9,064 bases of DNA from DATDUP01 sp035290345 (GTDB lineage Bacteria; Patescibacteriota; Patescibacteriia; Magasanikbacterales; UBA922), in contig DATDUP010000002.1 of assembly GCA_035290345.1 (NCBI GenBank), positions 1 to 9,064 on the forward strand. Reading direction: 5' to 3'. Of the stretch, positions 1 to 6,324 are shown piece by piece (positions within the stretch are counted from its first letter, which is position 1; each line of letters begins with the position of its first letter). The notes under the pieces were generated by a model, which saw only the letters and a program-made list of their open reading frames with translations, ran no database searches and was not told the origin of the DNA. Both the position numbers and the translations under genes were made by a program.

Positions 1-13
1 TTCATACAAACAA

Positions 14-29
14 GCGTCGCTGGCGACGC
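14..29. repeat. Perfect GC-rich inverted repeat (short hairpin) at left edge
   Basis: The arms GCGTCGC (14-20) and GCGACGC (23-29) are exact reverse complements around a 2-base centre. As RNA this would be a 6-bp stem with a 4-base loop. There is no T-run after it on the plus strand. On the minus strand it is followed by TTGTTTGTATG, a weak U-tract. No gene visible in the window would use it as a terminator. It may belong to whatever lies left of the window. I see nothing else in bases 1-59. Confidence 0.5.
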
Positions 30-59
30 CGTTACATTATGAGTCAAAATTCTGTTTTG

Positions 60-101
60 GTCAACCGAAAATAAGTATACCATTATTGTCTGGTGGTTGA
101 C
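60..101. repeat. Inverted repeat overlapping the hppA -35 box (possible operator)
   Basis: GTCAACC (60-66) is the exact reverse complement of GGTTGAC (95-101), and the right arm covers most of the TTGACG -35 box. The 28-base separation is large for one dimeric regulator, so this could be two half-sites or a coincidence. Seen directly in the sequence; a regulatory role is inference only. Confidence 0.3.
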
Positions 102-126
102 GAATTGCCCGGTTTTTACATATAAT
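97..126 (+). promoter_or_regulatory. Sigma-70-type promoter of hppA
   Basis: A -35 box TTGACG (97-102) and a perfect -10 box TATAAT (121-126) are separated by 18 bases. Transcription should start near 133, giving a leader of about 29 nt. That leader has no Shine-Dalgarno-like sequence next to the ATG at 162. No other gene start competes for this promoter. Confidence 0.8.
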
Positions 127-161
127 TATCGACACAGGTAATTAATTATTAAGTTATCTTT

Positions 162-2153
162 ATGGTACTGTTGATTGTCTTCGTCTTGGTGCCGGCGCTT
201 TTGGCCATTGCGTACGGTTGTATTTTGATCGGCTGGGTTAACAAACAAGGAGCAGGTTCAGAAAGGATGCAGGCTATTGCTAAGGCTATCCAAGAGGGGG
301 CTCGGGCCTATCTTAAGCGTCAATATAAGACGGTAGCTTGGGTTGCTATTGTGGTTTTTTTCCTACTTTGGAAGTTTTTAGGTTGGAAAACAGGCTTAGG
401 CTTTATGGTTGGGGCAATATTTTCTGGAGTGGCTGGATACCTGGGCATGAGTATTTCGGTGAAAGCAAACGTTCGAACAACTGAGGCCGCCAAGAAGGGA
501 TTGGCCGCTGCCCTTAATCTGGCAGTCAAGGGGGGTTCAATTACTGGTTTGTTAGTAGTCGGGCTTGGTCTTTTGGGAGTGGGTGGTTTTTATCTGATTT
601 TTAAGGATCTCAATGCTTTGATTGGTTTGGCTTTTGGCGGTAGTTTGATTTCTGTATTTGCTAGAATTGGCGGTGGAATTTTCACTAAGGCAGCTGATGT
701 TGGCGCAGATTTGGTAGGTAAAGTGGAAAAGGGCATTCCTGAAGATGATCCGCGGAACCCGGCTGTTATTGCTGATAATGTAGGTGATAATGTTGGTGAT
801 TGTGCTGGCATGGCAGCTGATCTTTTTGAAACCTATGCCGTGACAGCAGTAGCTACGATGGTTTTGGGTGCTCTGACATTCGTTGGTAATGAGGACGCGG
901 TTGTTTTCCCCTTGGTTTTAGGGGGCATCTCAATTTTGGCGTCTATCATTGGCACCTTTTTCATCAAATTGGGCAAAAAGAAGAAAATTATGGCCGCTTT
1001 GTACAAAGGTTTGGCCGTATCTGGAATTTTAGCTTTGGTCGGTTTTTATTTTGCTTGTCAGTATTTTGCCCCTAGCTTAGGTTTGAGAGCGGACTACTTG
1101 TTGTATTGTGGAGTGTTGGGGTTGTTACTAACTGGTTTGATGTTTGCCATTACTGAGTACTACACTTCAACTAAATTTGGTCCGGTCAAAAGTATTGCCA
1201 AGGCTTCAGAAACTGGTCATGGAACTAATGTAATTTCTGGTTTGGCTTTGTCTATGCGTGCCACTGCTTGGCCCGTGGTATTTATTGTGGTGGCCATGTT
1301 AGCTGCCTTTGCTTTGGCTGGTTTATATGGTGTGGCTATTGCGGCCATGGCCATGCTTTCTTTAACTGGGATTGTTGTCACCATTGATGCTTATGGTCCG
1401 ATTACTGATAATGCGGGTGGGATTGCGGAAATGGCGGAATTAGGTTCAGATGTTCGGGCAGTGACCGATCCTTTGGACGCTGTCGGTAATACTACTAAAG
1501 CTGTTACCAAGGGTTATGCTATTGCCTCCGCTGCTTTGGCTGCTTTGGTTTTGTTTGCAGATTATACCCACAAATTGGTTGAACATGGGAAATCGGCCGT
1601 TTTTAACATCGACGATCCTAAAGTTTTAACCGGTCTGTTTATTGGCGGTCTCTTGCCTTATCTTTTTGGTTCTTACTTAATGCAATCTGTTGGTAAAGTG
1701 GCCGGCAAAGTAGTCGAGGAAGTAAGACGCCAGTTTAAAGAGATCAAAGGAATTATGGAAAGTTCGGCTAGACCCGACTATGCCCGCTGTGTGGACATTG
1801 TTACTAAGGGGGCAATTGGCCAAATGATTTTACCAGCCCTGATTCCAGTGCTCGCGCCGATTTTAGTTGGTTTACTTCTAGGGGCGTCGGCTCTTGGTGG
1901 TTTATTAGTTGGTACCATCATCACTGGTCTATTTGTGGCTATTTCTATGACTACTGGTGGTGGGGCTTGGGATAATGCCAAAAAGTATATTGAAAATGGA
2001 AACTACGGCGGAAAGGGATCTTTTGCCCACCAAGCAGCGGTCACTGGCGACACAGTTGGTGATCCTTATAAGGATACAGCTGGACCAGCGATTAATCCGA
2101 TGATTAAAGTAGCCAATATCGTTGCTTTATTGATAGTAGGTTTGTTGAAATAA
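162..2153 (+). CDS. hppA: Membrane-bound proton-pumping inorganic pyrophosphatase, K+-independent type
   Basis: This integral membrane enzyme hydrolyses pyrophosphate and pumps protons across the cytoplasmic membrane, recovering energy from PPi made in biosynthesis. It has 663 residues, within the usual range for the family, and many membrane segments starting at residue 2. Diagnostic motifs are visible: [11 protein letters not shown] near residues 45-55; [18 protein letters not shown] (170-187); the acidic substrate-binding run DNVGDNVGD (205-213); [14 protein letters not shown] in the middle; and [14 protein letters not shown] plus [15 protein letters not shown] near the end. At the cation-specificity site the sequence is [12 protein letters not shown], with Lys446 and Thr449. 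In the characterised family this KxxT pattern marks K+-independent H+-pumps, while Na+-pumping members are K+-dependent with Ala at the Lys position. The gene is monocistronic, with its own promoter and a terminator 18 bases after the stop. There is no Shine-Dalgarno sequence. The ATG begins directly with the first membrane helix, as expected. Confidence 0.97.
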   Translation: MVLLIVFVLVPALLAIAYGCILIGWVNKQGAGSERMQAIAKAIQEGARAYLKRQYKTVAWVAIVVFFLLWKFLGWKTGLGFMVGAIFSGVAGYLGMSISVKANVRTTEAAKKGLAAALNLAVKGGSITGLLVVGLGLLGVGGFYLIFKDLNALIGLAFGGSLISVFARIGGGIFTKAADVGADLVGKVEKGIPEDDPRNPAVIADNVGDNVGDCAGMAADLFETYAVTAVATMVLGALTFVGNEDAVVFPLVLGGISILASIIGTFFIKLGKKKKIMAALYKGLAVSGILALVGFYFACQYFAPSLGLRADYLLYCGVLGLLLTGLMFAITEYYTSTKFGPVKSIAKASETGHGTNVISGLALSMRATAWPVVFIVVAMLAAFALAGLYGVAIAAMAMLSLTGIVVTIDAYGPITDNAGGIAEMAELGSDVRAVTDPLDAVGNTTKAVTKGYAIASAALAALVLFADYTHKLVEHGKSAVFNIDDPKVLTGLFIGGLLPYLFGSYLMQSVGKVAGKVVEEVRRQFKEIKGIMESSARPDYARCVDIVTKGAIGQMILPALIPVLAPILVGLLLGASALGGLLVGTIITGLFVAISMTTGGGAWDNAKKYIENGNYGGKGSFAHQAAVTGDTVGDPYKDTAGPAINPMIKVANIVALLIVGLLK

Positions 2154-2171
2154 GGCTGCAATTACATTAAT

Positions 2172-2206
2172 AAAATCACTTCTAGCCAAACTAGGGGTGA
2201 TTTTTT
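2172..2206 (+). terminator. Intrinsic terminator of hppA, probably bidirectional
   Basis: A 14-bp stem (2172-2185 with 2191-2204, two pairs being G-U as RNA) closes a CCAAA loop and runs into six T's (2201-2206). Because the left arm begins AAAATC, the minus-strand copy also ends in GATTTTATT. The same hairpin could therefore stop transcripts from the convergent gene at 2311-2850. Confidence 0.85.
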
Positions 2207-2229
2207 AAACAGAATTTTTATAAACGCAA

Positions 2230-2281
2230 CAACCCCCGGTTCGTATCACCTGTGACACAGGTTGACAGAGACCGGGGGTTG
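2230..2281. repeat. Nested double hairpin downstream of the minus-strand gene
   Basis: The outer arms are 2230-2240 and 2271-2281 (11 bp, core CCCCCGGT/ACCGGGGG). Inside them lies a second perfect palindrome, ACCTGTG-A-CACAGGT (2248-2262). The two stems are separated by an unpaired 7 x 8 base internal loop. The element lies 30 bases past the stop of the minus-strand gene, where a 3' end is expected. However, the minus strand continues GTTGCGTTTATAAAAATT, which is not a clean U-tract. It could be a terminator, an mRNA 3'-end stabiliser, or a protein-binding site. Confidence 0.7.
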
Positions 2282-2310
2282 GAAGAGTTGGGCCGTGATC
2301 TCGGCTGAAA

Positions 2311-2850
2311 TCACAGGCCACTGGTACCGCTGTTGGTTGAGGTGGGACGGAGGAAGATGTCCCCGGGGTGAGTGGAGAATCTGGCCCAACCGATTGCCCA
2401 CTTCCCAGTGCTCTTGTGCAGGGCAGCGAAAAACCTCTGGTCATTGGGATGTGAGTAGGCAGGGAACAGAATCCAGCCTTCGGGGTCGAGGTTGGGGATG
2501 TCTTGGGAGTTGGCTAGAATGTGATCCAGACCGTCTTCGGCCAGTTGACATCGCCAGACCACTCCTCGACGACGGATGGTTGTGTCGTTGGCGCGTTTTT
2601 CATTGGGGATCAACACTCTTACCCCCTCATATTCCCGGCCACCGATCATTGCTTTGGTTGTTACTATGGCCGGAGGAACCTCGTTTTCTTCTTCGGTGGT
2701 TCTTTCTTCCTGTTCCAGTATGGTGTTGATGACGCCCGTCATTCCTGTGGCCAGTTCCTCCGCATGCTGGCACAAGATTTCTATTTGTGCGGGGGTGAGT
2801 GTTGGTATTCCTTGAGTGATGAGATCATGGATCATGTCGTCGTCTGTCAT
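2311..2850 (-). CDS. Orphan hypothetical protein, 179 aa
   Basis: I do not recognise the family. The product is soluble, with no signal peptide or membrane segment. Residues 1-60 are acidic and look helical (MTDDDMIHDLITQG, then AEELATGMTGVINTILEQEER). Residues 75-170 look like a compact mixed domain rich in W and F (RRRGVVWRCQLAEDGLDHIL, DPEGWILFPAYSHPNDQRFF, GKWAIGWARF). The 10 residues at the end are Ser/Thr/Gly-rich and probably disordered. It is real rather than a shadow: a purine-rich Shine-Dalgarno sequence precedes the ATG, a promoter lies 55 bases further up, and the overlapping plus-strand frames are improbable Trp/Cys/Pro-rich translations. It ends in TGA. By hand count, bases 2341-2760 are about 55% G+C against about 46% in five sampled 60-base lines of hppA and ftsK, which hints at a different origin or selection. 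It is a single-gene unit convergent with hppA and divergent from the ftsK side. Function unknown. Confidence 0.8.
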   Translation of the reverse strand: MTDDDMIHDLITQGIPTLTPAQIEILCQHAEELATGMTGVINTILEQEERTTEEENEVPPAIVTTKAMIGGREYEGVRVLIPNEKRANDTTIRRRGVVWRCQLAEDGLDHILANSQDIPNLDPEGWILFPAYSHPNDQRFFAALHKSTGKWAIGWARFSTHPGDIFLRPTSTNSGTSGL

Positions 2851-2851
2851 T

Positions 2852-2862
2852 CCACCTCTCCC
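2852..2862 (-). promoter_or_regulatory. Ribosome binding site of the 179-aa gene
   Basis: On the minus strand the ATG at 2850-2848 is preceded by GGGAGAGGTGGA. GAGG sits 4 bases from the ATG and GGGAG 7 bases from it. This is one of only two convincing Shine-Dalgarno sequences in the window, and it fixes this start over the in-frame ATG five codons later. Confidence 0.75.
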
Positions 2863-2911
2863 TTTCGTAGTTGCAGCGGTTTTGAAGGTACGGATAAATT
2901 CAAGCTAGAAA

Positions 2912-2942
2912 GATATAACCACATGAAATGAGGTGGTGTCAA
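2912..2942 (-). promoter_or_regulatory. Probable promoter of the 179-aa gene, with a spacer inverted repeat
   Basis: Read on the minus strand, a perfect -35 box TTGACA (2942-2937) is followed after 19 bases by TATATC (2917-2912), a 4/6 match to the -10 consensus. A start near 2905 gives a leader of about 55 nt. The spacer contains the inverted repeat ACCAC (2918-2922) / GTGGT (2933-2937), which touches both boxes and could be a repressor site. The long spacer and imperfect -10 make this moderately secure. Confidence 0.5.
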
Positions 2943-3006
2943 TTGTGGATTAAAGAGAGAAAGGAGATAATTTGTTTATATTTTAGCGAAAAAATATTGG
3001 TGAAAA

Positions 3007-3015
3007 TTATACACA
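3007..3015 (+). promoter_or_regulatory. DnaA-box match
   Basis: TTATACACA matches the DnaA-box consensus TTATNCACA exactly and continues as TTATACACAGGT, the extended form common in bacterial origins. It lies 7 bases upstream of a -35 box (3023). There is no box cluster and no dnaA or dnaN nearby, so this is not an origin by itself. It could be a DnaA-responsive promoter element or chance: by simple counting I expect about 0.3 such matches in 9 kb of random sequence. Confidence 0.35.
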
Positions 3016-3022
3016 GGTTTTG

Positions 3023-3051
3023 TTGACAAAAACTGATATTGGGGGCATACT
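3023..3051 (+). promoter_or_regulatory. Promoter upstream of the short RNA candidate
   Basis: A perfect -35 TTGACA (3023-3028) is followed after 17 bases by CATACT (3046-3051), a 4/6 -10 match. Transcription should begin near 3058. No open reading frame starts in the next 100 bases. The transcript would meet a terminator-like hairpin at 3093-3118, about 80 bases before the ftsK start. Confidence 0.65.
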
Positions 3052-3057
3052 ACTGAT

Positions 3058-3118
3058 GTAGCTGAGGCTTTAGGCCACAGGACTCCAGAAAACGACCCAA
3101 ATGGTCGGTTTTTGTTTT
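3058..3118 (+). ncRNA. Candidate short structured RNA or ftsK leader/attenuator
   Basis: From the predicted start near 3058, about 60 nt follow that can fold into two hairpins. Hairpin 1 (3062-3080) pairs CUG with CAG, has an A-A mismatch, then GGC with GCC around a UUUAG loop. Hairpin 2 (3093-3107) is CGACC-CAAAU-GGUCG, followed by GG-less U-rich sequence ending in TTTTTGTTTT (3109-3118), an intrinsic-terminator arrangement with a short 5-bp stem. There is no Shine-Dalgarno sequence and no start codon with a meaningful frame. Either this is an independent small RNA, or it is a leader whose partial termination limits readthrough into ftsK, which has its own promoter immediately downstream. 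I recognise no known RNA family. Confidence 0.45.
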
Positions 3119-3131
3119 ACGTTTGTTTTGC

Positions 3132-3160
3132 TTTTGGTAATCTCAACGATGTGGTAGAAT
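3132..3160 (+). promoter_or_regulatory. Extended -10 promoter of ftsK
   Basis: TAGAAT (3155-3160) is preceded by TGG (3152-3154), forming an extended -10. At 17-base spacing the -35 position reads TTTTGG (3132-3137), a weak match, as is typical when the extended -10 is used. The predicted start near 3167 gives a 29-nt leader to the ATG at 3196. It also leaves only 8 bases before the in-frame TTG at 3175. Confidence 0.6.
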
Positions 3161-3195
3161 AAGCGGTGTAATATTTGTGTTATTCGTCTAATGTT

Positions 3196-5538
3196 ATGAC
3201 TAGAAAATACCATCGTCGCAATGAGCAATTCAATCCAGTGATTTCACGGGGGATAGGGGCAGTTTGTTTATTGGTTTTATCAATTGTTATTACTTTGAGT
3301 TTTTTTGATAAGGCTGGAACAATGGGGGAAATAATAGATGAATGGATTTTAAGTTTTCTTTTTGGTTCAATTCGCTACGCTGTCCCAGCCGTGGTTTTGA
3401 TTTTGGCCGGGTTTTTAATCAAAGACATGGGCTATGATTATCGTCGCACTCATGGCGCGGGAGCTATTCTTTTTTTTGTGGCCATGTCCAGTCTCATGCA
3501 TATAAAATATGAGACAGATGATATGTGGCGTATGGCCTTGGAAGGACATGGGGGTGGTTTTTTTGGTCTTTTGGCCTGGCCCATTAGGGAATATCTTGGA
3601 GTCCTAGCTGGGACAGTGATATTTGTCGGCTTGGTGGCAGTGTCCATATTTTTGATTTTCAATACTTCACTCACCAAGCTAGTCATGATCAATCAGAAAT
3701 TATTGGCTGGTTTTGGTTTGTTGGGCCGAGGTATAATCAGCCTATTTTCTGTGTTTTTACGCCGGTCCAATGGGGTAAAAATTAGTGGTGGTTATGAGAC
3801 AGTTTCTCCGGAAGACGAAGAAGAAAAGGAAGATGGGAGAGAATCCGAAAGTAAAACAGAGGATGATGAACCGCGGGCTTTTTTTCGGAAAAAAATGCCT
3901 AGAGAAGATGAAGATGGGGAGGCAGAAGAAGAATCGCGGTCAGTCCCAGAACGGGGTTCATCGCCCTGGGACAAAAAAGTGGTTGTAAAAAATTTACCTC
4001 CAATTTCCTTGTTAAATAATAAACGTAGCAAGCCAACCAGTGGCGATATTGAAGCCAATGCTGAGATAATTCATAACACCTTATTTGAATTTGGTATTGA
4101 AGTAGATATGGGTGAGGTACGGGTTGGTCCTACCGTCACTCAGTATTCTTTAAAACCAGCCAAGGGGGTAAAGCTGTCACGGATAACAGCCTTGTCTAAT
4201 GATCTGGCCCTGGCTTTAGCGGCTCATCCGATAAGAATTGAGGCTCCGATCCCAGGAAAATCATTGGTTGGTATTGAGGTGCCTAATTATAAGGCGGCCT
4301 TGGTCACTTTACGAGAATTGTTGGATGATCAAGAATTTACCAAGCGTAACCATAACTTGATGATTGCCTTGGGTAAAGATGTGGCAGGCAAAGTTTGGTT
4401 TGCTGATTTGCCCCGCATGCCTCATCTGTTGGTGGCGGGAGCCACTGGTTCTGGGAAGACGGTTTGTATCAACGGGATCATCATGAGTCTTCTTTATCAA
4501 AACACAGCTGAGACCTTACGTTTTATTATGGTCGATCCGAAGCGGGTGGAGCTGACCCTTTATAATGGTATCCCCCACCTTCTCGCCCCTGTGATTACCA
4601 ATGTGCAAAAAACGGTAAATGCGTTGAAATGGACGATTGGAGAAATGGATCGGCGTTTTGACGTGCTGTCCCAATCTGGTTGTCGGGACATCCAATCTTA
4701 TAATAATCGCTTTCCCGACAGTAAATTACCTCACATTGTCTTTATCATTGATGAGTTGGCTGATTTGATGGCCGCGGCGGCCTCAGAAGTAGAGGCGGGG
4801 ATTATCCGTCTAGCCCAGATGGCTCGCGCCGTTGGCATTCATTTGATTGTCGCTACCCAACGTCCGAGTGTGGATGTTATTACTGGTTTGATGAAGGCTA
4901 ACATTCCAGCTCGTATTGCTTTTTCTGTGGCTTCGCTTATTGATTCGCGGACGATTTTGGATATGCCTGGCGCAGAAAAATTACTAGGTCGTGGCGACAT
5001 GTTATTTTTGACTGCAGAATTAGGAAGGCCGAAGCGTTTGCAAGGAGCCTTTGTTTCAGAAGAAGATGTAAAGAATGTTGTTGACTATTTGAAAGGTGAT
5101 GAGGATCCCGAATATGATGAGTCTATTGTGGAAAAGACCTCAGGAACAGTAAACATGTTTGGTGGACCAAGTGATGAACATGATCCTTTGTTTGAGGACG
5201 CTAAAAAGGCGGTCTTAGAAGCTGGAAAGGCCAGTGCTTCGTTTTTACAGAGGCGATTAAAGTTGGGTTATGCTCGAGCCGCTCGTATCTTGGATGAGAT
5301 GGAGGCGGCGGGAATAATCGGACCATCAGACGGAGCTAAGCCAAGAGACATTTTAGTTACCGGAGCTGATATTGAGGAGGAGTCAATGGATATGGGCGGT
5401 GAATTAAATGTGTTTTCTTCCCCCTTGCCAGTGAAAGAAGAAGAGGAAGGAGAATTTGAAGAGGAAAAAGAAGACTCGGAAAATGGAGACGAGGAAATAG
5501 TTGGGGCGGTTGAGGAGTTGAGGGAAGAGGAAAAATAA
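3196..5538 (+). CDS. ftsK: FtsK/SpoIIIE-type DNA translocase
   Basis: This membrane-anchored, ATP-driven motor pumps chromosomal DNA through the closing division septum and helps resolve chromosome dimers. From the ATG at 3196 it has 780 residues. About four membrane helices (near 18-36, 54-75, 87-101, 133-154) are followed by a short, strongly acidic linker (about 200-258). The alpha/beta motor has Walker A GATGSGKT (415-422) and Walker B FIIDEL (Asp519, Glu520), followed by ATQRPSVDVITG. A winged-helix gamma domain (about 663-722; SFLQRRLKLGYARAARILDE) is the part that reads DNA orientation in the family. Unusually, about 58 residues follow gamma, most of them acidic. An in-frame TTG at 3175 would add seven residues. 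I prefer the ATG because the next residues (TRKYHRRNE) give the usual basic pre-membrane start; neither start has a Shine-Dalgarno sequence. No terminator separates it from the next gene. Confidence 0.95.
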   Translation: MTRKYHRRNEQFNPVISRGIGAVCLLVLSIVITLSFFDKAGTMGEIIDEWILSFLFGSIRYAVPAVVLILAGFLIKDMGYDYRRTHGAGAILFFVAMSSLMHIKYETDDMWRMALEGHGGGFFGLLAWPIREYLGVLAGTVIFVGLVAVSIFLIFNTSLTKLVMINQKLLAGFGLLGRGIISLFSVFLRRSNGVKISGGYETVSPEDEEEKEDGRESESKTEDDEPRAFFRKKMPREDEDGEAEEESRSVPERGSSPWDKKVVVKNLPPISLLNNKRSKPTSGDIEANAEIIHNTLFEFGIEVDMGEVRVGPTVTQYSLKPAKGVKLSRITALSNDLALALAAHPIRIEAPIPGKSLVGIEVPNYKAALVTLRELLDDQEFTKRNHNLMIALGKDVAGKVWFADLPRMPHLLVAGATGSGKTVCINGIIMSLLYQNTAETLRFIMVDPKRVELTLYNGIPHLLAPVITNVQKTVNALKWTIGEMDRRFDVLSQSGCRDIQSYNNRFPDSKLPHIVFIIDELADLMAAAASEVEAGIIRLAQMARAVGIHLIVATQRPSVDVITGLMKANIPARIAFSVASLIDSRTILDMPGAEKLLGRGDMLFLTAELGRPKRLQGAFVSEEDVKNVVDYLKGDEDPEYDESIVEKTSGTVNMFGGPSDEHDPLFEDAKKAVLEAGKASASFLQRRLKLGYARAARILDEMEAAGIIGPSDGAKPRDILVTGADIEEESMDMGGELNVFSSPLPVKEEEEGEFEEEKEDSENGDEEIVGAVEELREEEK

Positions 5539-5570
5539 AGGCAGAGAAAGGTAACTGATTATGGTGGTTT

Positions 5571-6248
5571 ATGTCGATTTTCTTTTGTAAGAAAAATCTT
5601 TGTCCGCCTCGTCGGGTATGTTTTCATTTGCGTGCTTTACGGGAAAAGTCAGGATTGAGTTTGGAAGCGCTGGCGAAAAAGACAAAAATACCTCAGGAGT
5701 ATTTATGTGCTTTGGAAGCCTGCCGATTTGATAAGTTGCCGCCCGGGCAAGTATATCAGAAGAATTTTCTTCGTCGCTATGCCGAAGCTTTGGGAGCCAA
5801 CCCCGACCCTCTGGTGAGACAATATGTGTGGGAAGAGACCAGTAAAGAAAAGATGGGTGGGGAAGAAAGAAAAAAAGAATCTTGGTGGGACGGAATTTCC
5901 GGTTATCTCCCGAGTATCTTAAGGGTGGTTGTTGTGGGGTTGGTCGTCTTATCATTAATTTTTTATCTGGGTTGGCAAATTAAAAATATTGTTACCCCCC
6001 CAGAACTTTTTGTTTATGCCCCTTTGGAGGGATTTGTGACGGATAATTATGTGCTGGCGGTGCGTGGTCAAACTGGCCAGGAAGTAGAAGTGTCAATTAA
6101 CGGGAAACAAATTCGCAACAATGAGCAAGGACAGTTTGAGGAAGTCATTAATTTGTCTCCTGGTTTGAATACGATAGTGGTTGAGGCTAAGAAAAAACAT
6201 GGCAAAGTCACGAGTATAACCAGACATGTGGTTTTAAAGACAGAGTAG
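5571..6248 (+). CDS. RodZ-like membrane protein: cytoplasmic HTH, one TM, extracytoplasmic Ig-like domain
   Basis: This 225-residue, single-pass membrane protein has three visible parts. Residues 18-85 form a Cro/RodZ-type helix-turn-helix (LRALREKSGLSLEALAKKTK, then YQKNFLRRYAEALG). A charged linker leads to a membrane helix at about 116-135. An outside beta-rich domain (143-225) starts PPELFVYAPLEGFVT and ends with NTIVVEAKK, resembling Ig-like/glucodextranase-B-type modules. In RodZ the HTH binds MreB and positions cell-wall synthesis. Here the C-terminal domain differs from that of E. coli RodZ, so the exact role is uncertain. Cysteines at 6, 11, 17, 46 and 51 are unusually frequent in the cytoplasmic part. 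It starts 32 bases after ftsK with no terminator between, so it is probably cotranscribed. A weak AAAGG lies about 19 bases upstream, too far to help this ATG; an out-of-frame ATG at 5561 is better spaced but gives only nine codons. Confidence 0.88.
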   Translation: MSIFFCKKNLCPPRRVCFHLRALREKSGLSLEALAKKTKIPQEYLCALEACRFDKLPPGQVYQKNFLRRYAEALGANPDPLVRQYVWEETSKEKMGGEERKKESWWDGISGYLPSILRVVVVGLVVLSLIFYLGWQIKNIVTPPELFVYAPLEGFVTDNYVLAVRGQTGQEVEVSINGKQIRNNEQGQFEEVINLSPGLNTIVVEAKKKHGKVTSITRHVVLKTE

Positions 6249-6295
6249 ATAAACTGAGTGAAAATTATCCCCAATTATCCAGGTAATAACTGGTG

Positions 6296-6324
6296 TTGAC
6301 AGGTAAAAAACAACTAGTTATGCT
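6296..6324 (+). promoter_or_regulatory. Promoter of recA with adjoining palindrome
   Basis: A perfect -35 TTGACA (6296-6301) is followed after 17 bases by TATGCT (6319-6324), a 4/6 -10 match. Transcription should start near 6331, leaving a 40-nt A/T-rich leader without a Shine-Dalgarno sequence. The 8-base palindrome AACTAGTT (6312-6319) runs into the -10 box. I find neither the E. coli LexA box (CTGT-N8-ACAG) nor the Gram-positive form (GAAC-N4-GTTC) here. Confidence 0.75.

Noticed and set aside
3..74. Open frame entering from the left edge, ending at TAA 72-74 with a basic translation (NKRRWRRRYIMSQN)
   Set aside because: It could be the C-terminus of an upstream gene, but 23 codons in one of two similarly open frames is too little to support a call, and much of the basic run comes from the hairpin at 14-29.
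2262..2290. TTGACA at 2262-2267 as a plus-strand promoter
   Set aside because: No acceptable -10 box at 16-19 bases, and it lies inside the nested hairpin and points into the antisense of the orphan gene.
2262..2931. Overlapping plus-strand open frames (155 and 136 codons) opposite the 179-aa gene
   Set aside because: Their translations are rich in Trp, Cys and Pro with no domain logic, and they lack ribosome binding sites. The minus-strand frame has a Shine-Dalgarno sequence, a promoter and a plausible protein composition.
3007..3015. Replication origin around the DnaA box
   Set aside because: A single perfect box without a cluster, an A/T-rich unwinding repeat array, or neighbouring dnaA/dnaN is not enough to call an origin.
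3175..3195. TTG start adding seven residues to FtsK
   Set aside because: It lies only about 8 bases from the predicted transcription start and has no Shine-Dalgarno sequence. The ATG at 3196 gives a normal basic N-terminus before the first membrane helix.
5569..5955. Minus-strand frame opposite the RodZ-like gene (128 codons)
   Set aside because: Antisense shadow: the plus-strand frame has clear HTH, membrane and beta-domain features, and the antisense has no start signals or recognisable content.
6279..6293. CCAG-GTAATAA-CTGG as a terminator of the RodZ-like gene
   Set aside because: Only a 4-bp stem and no following T-run.
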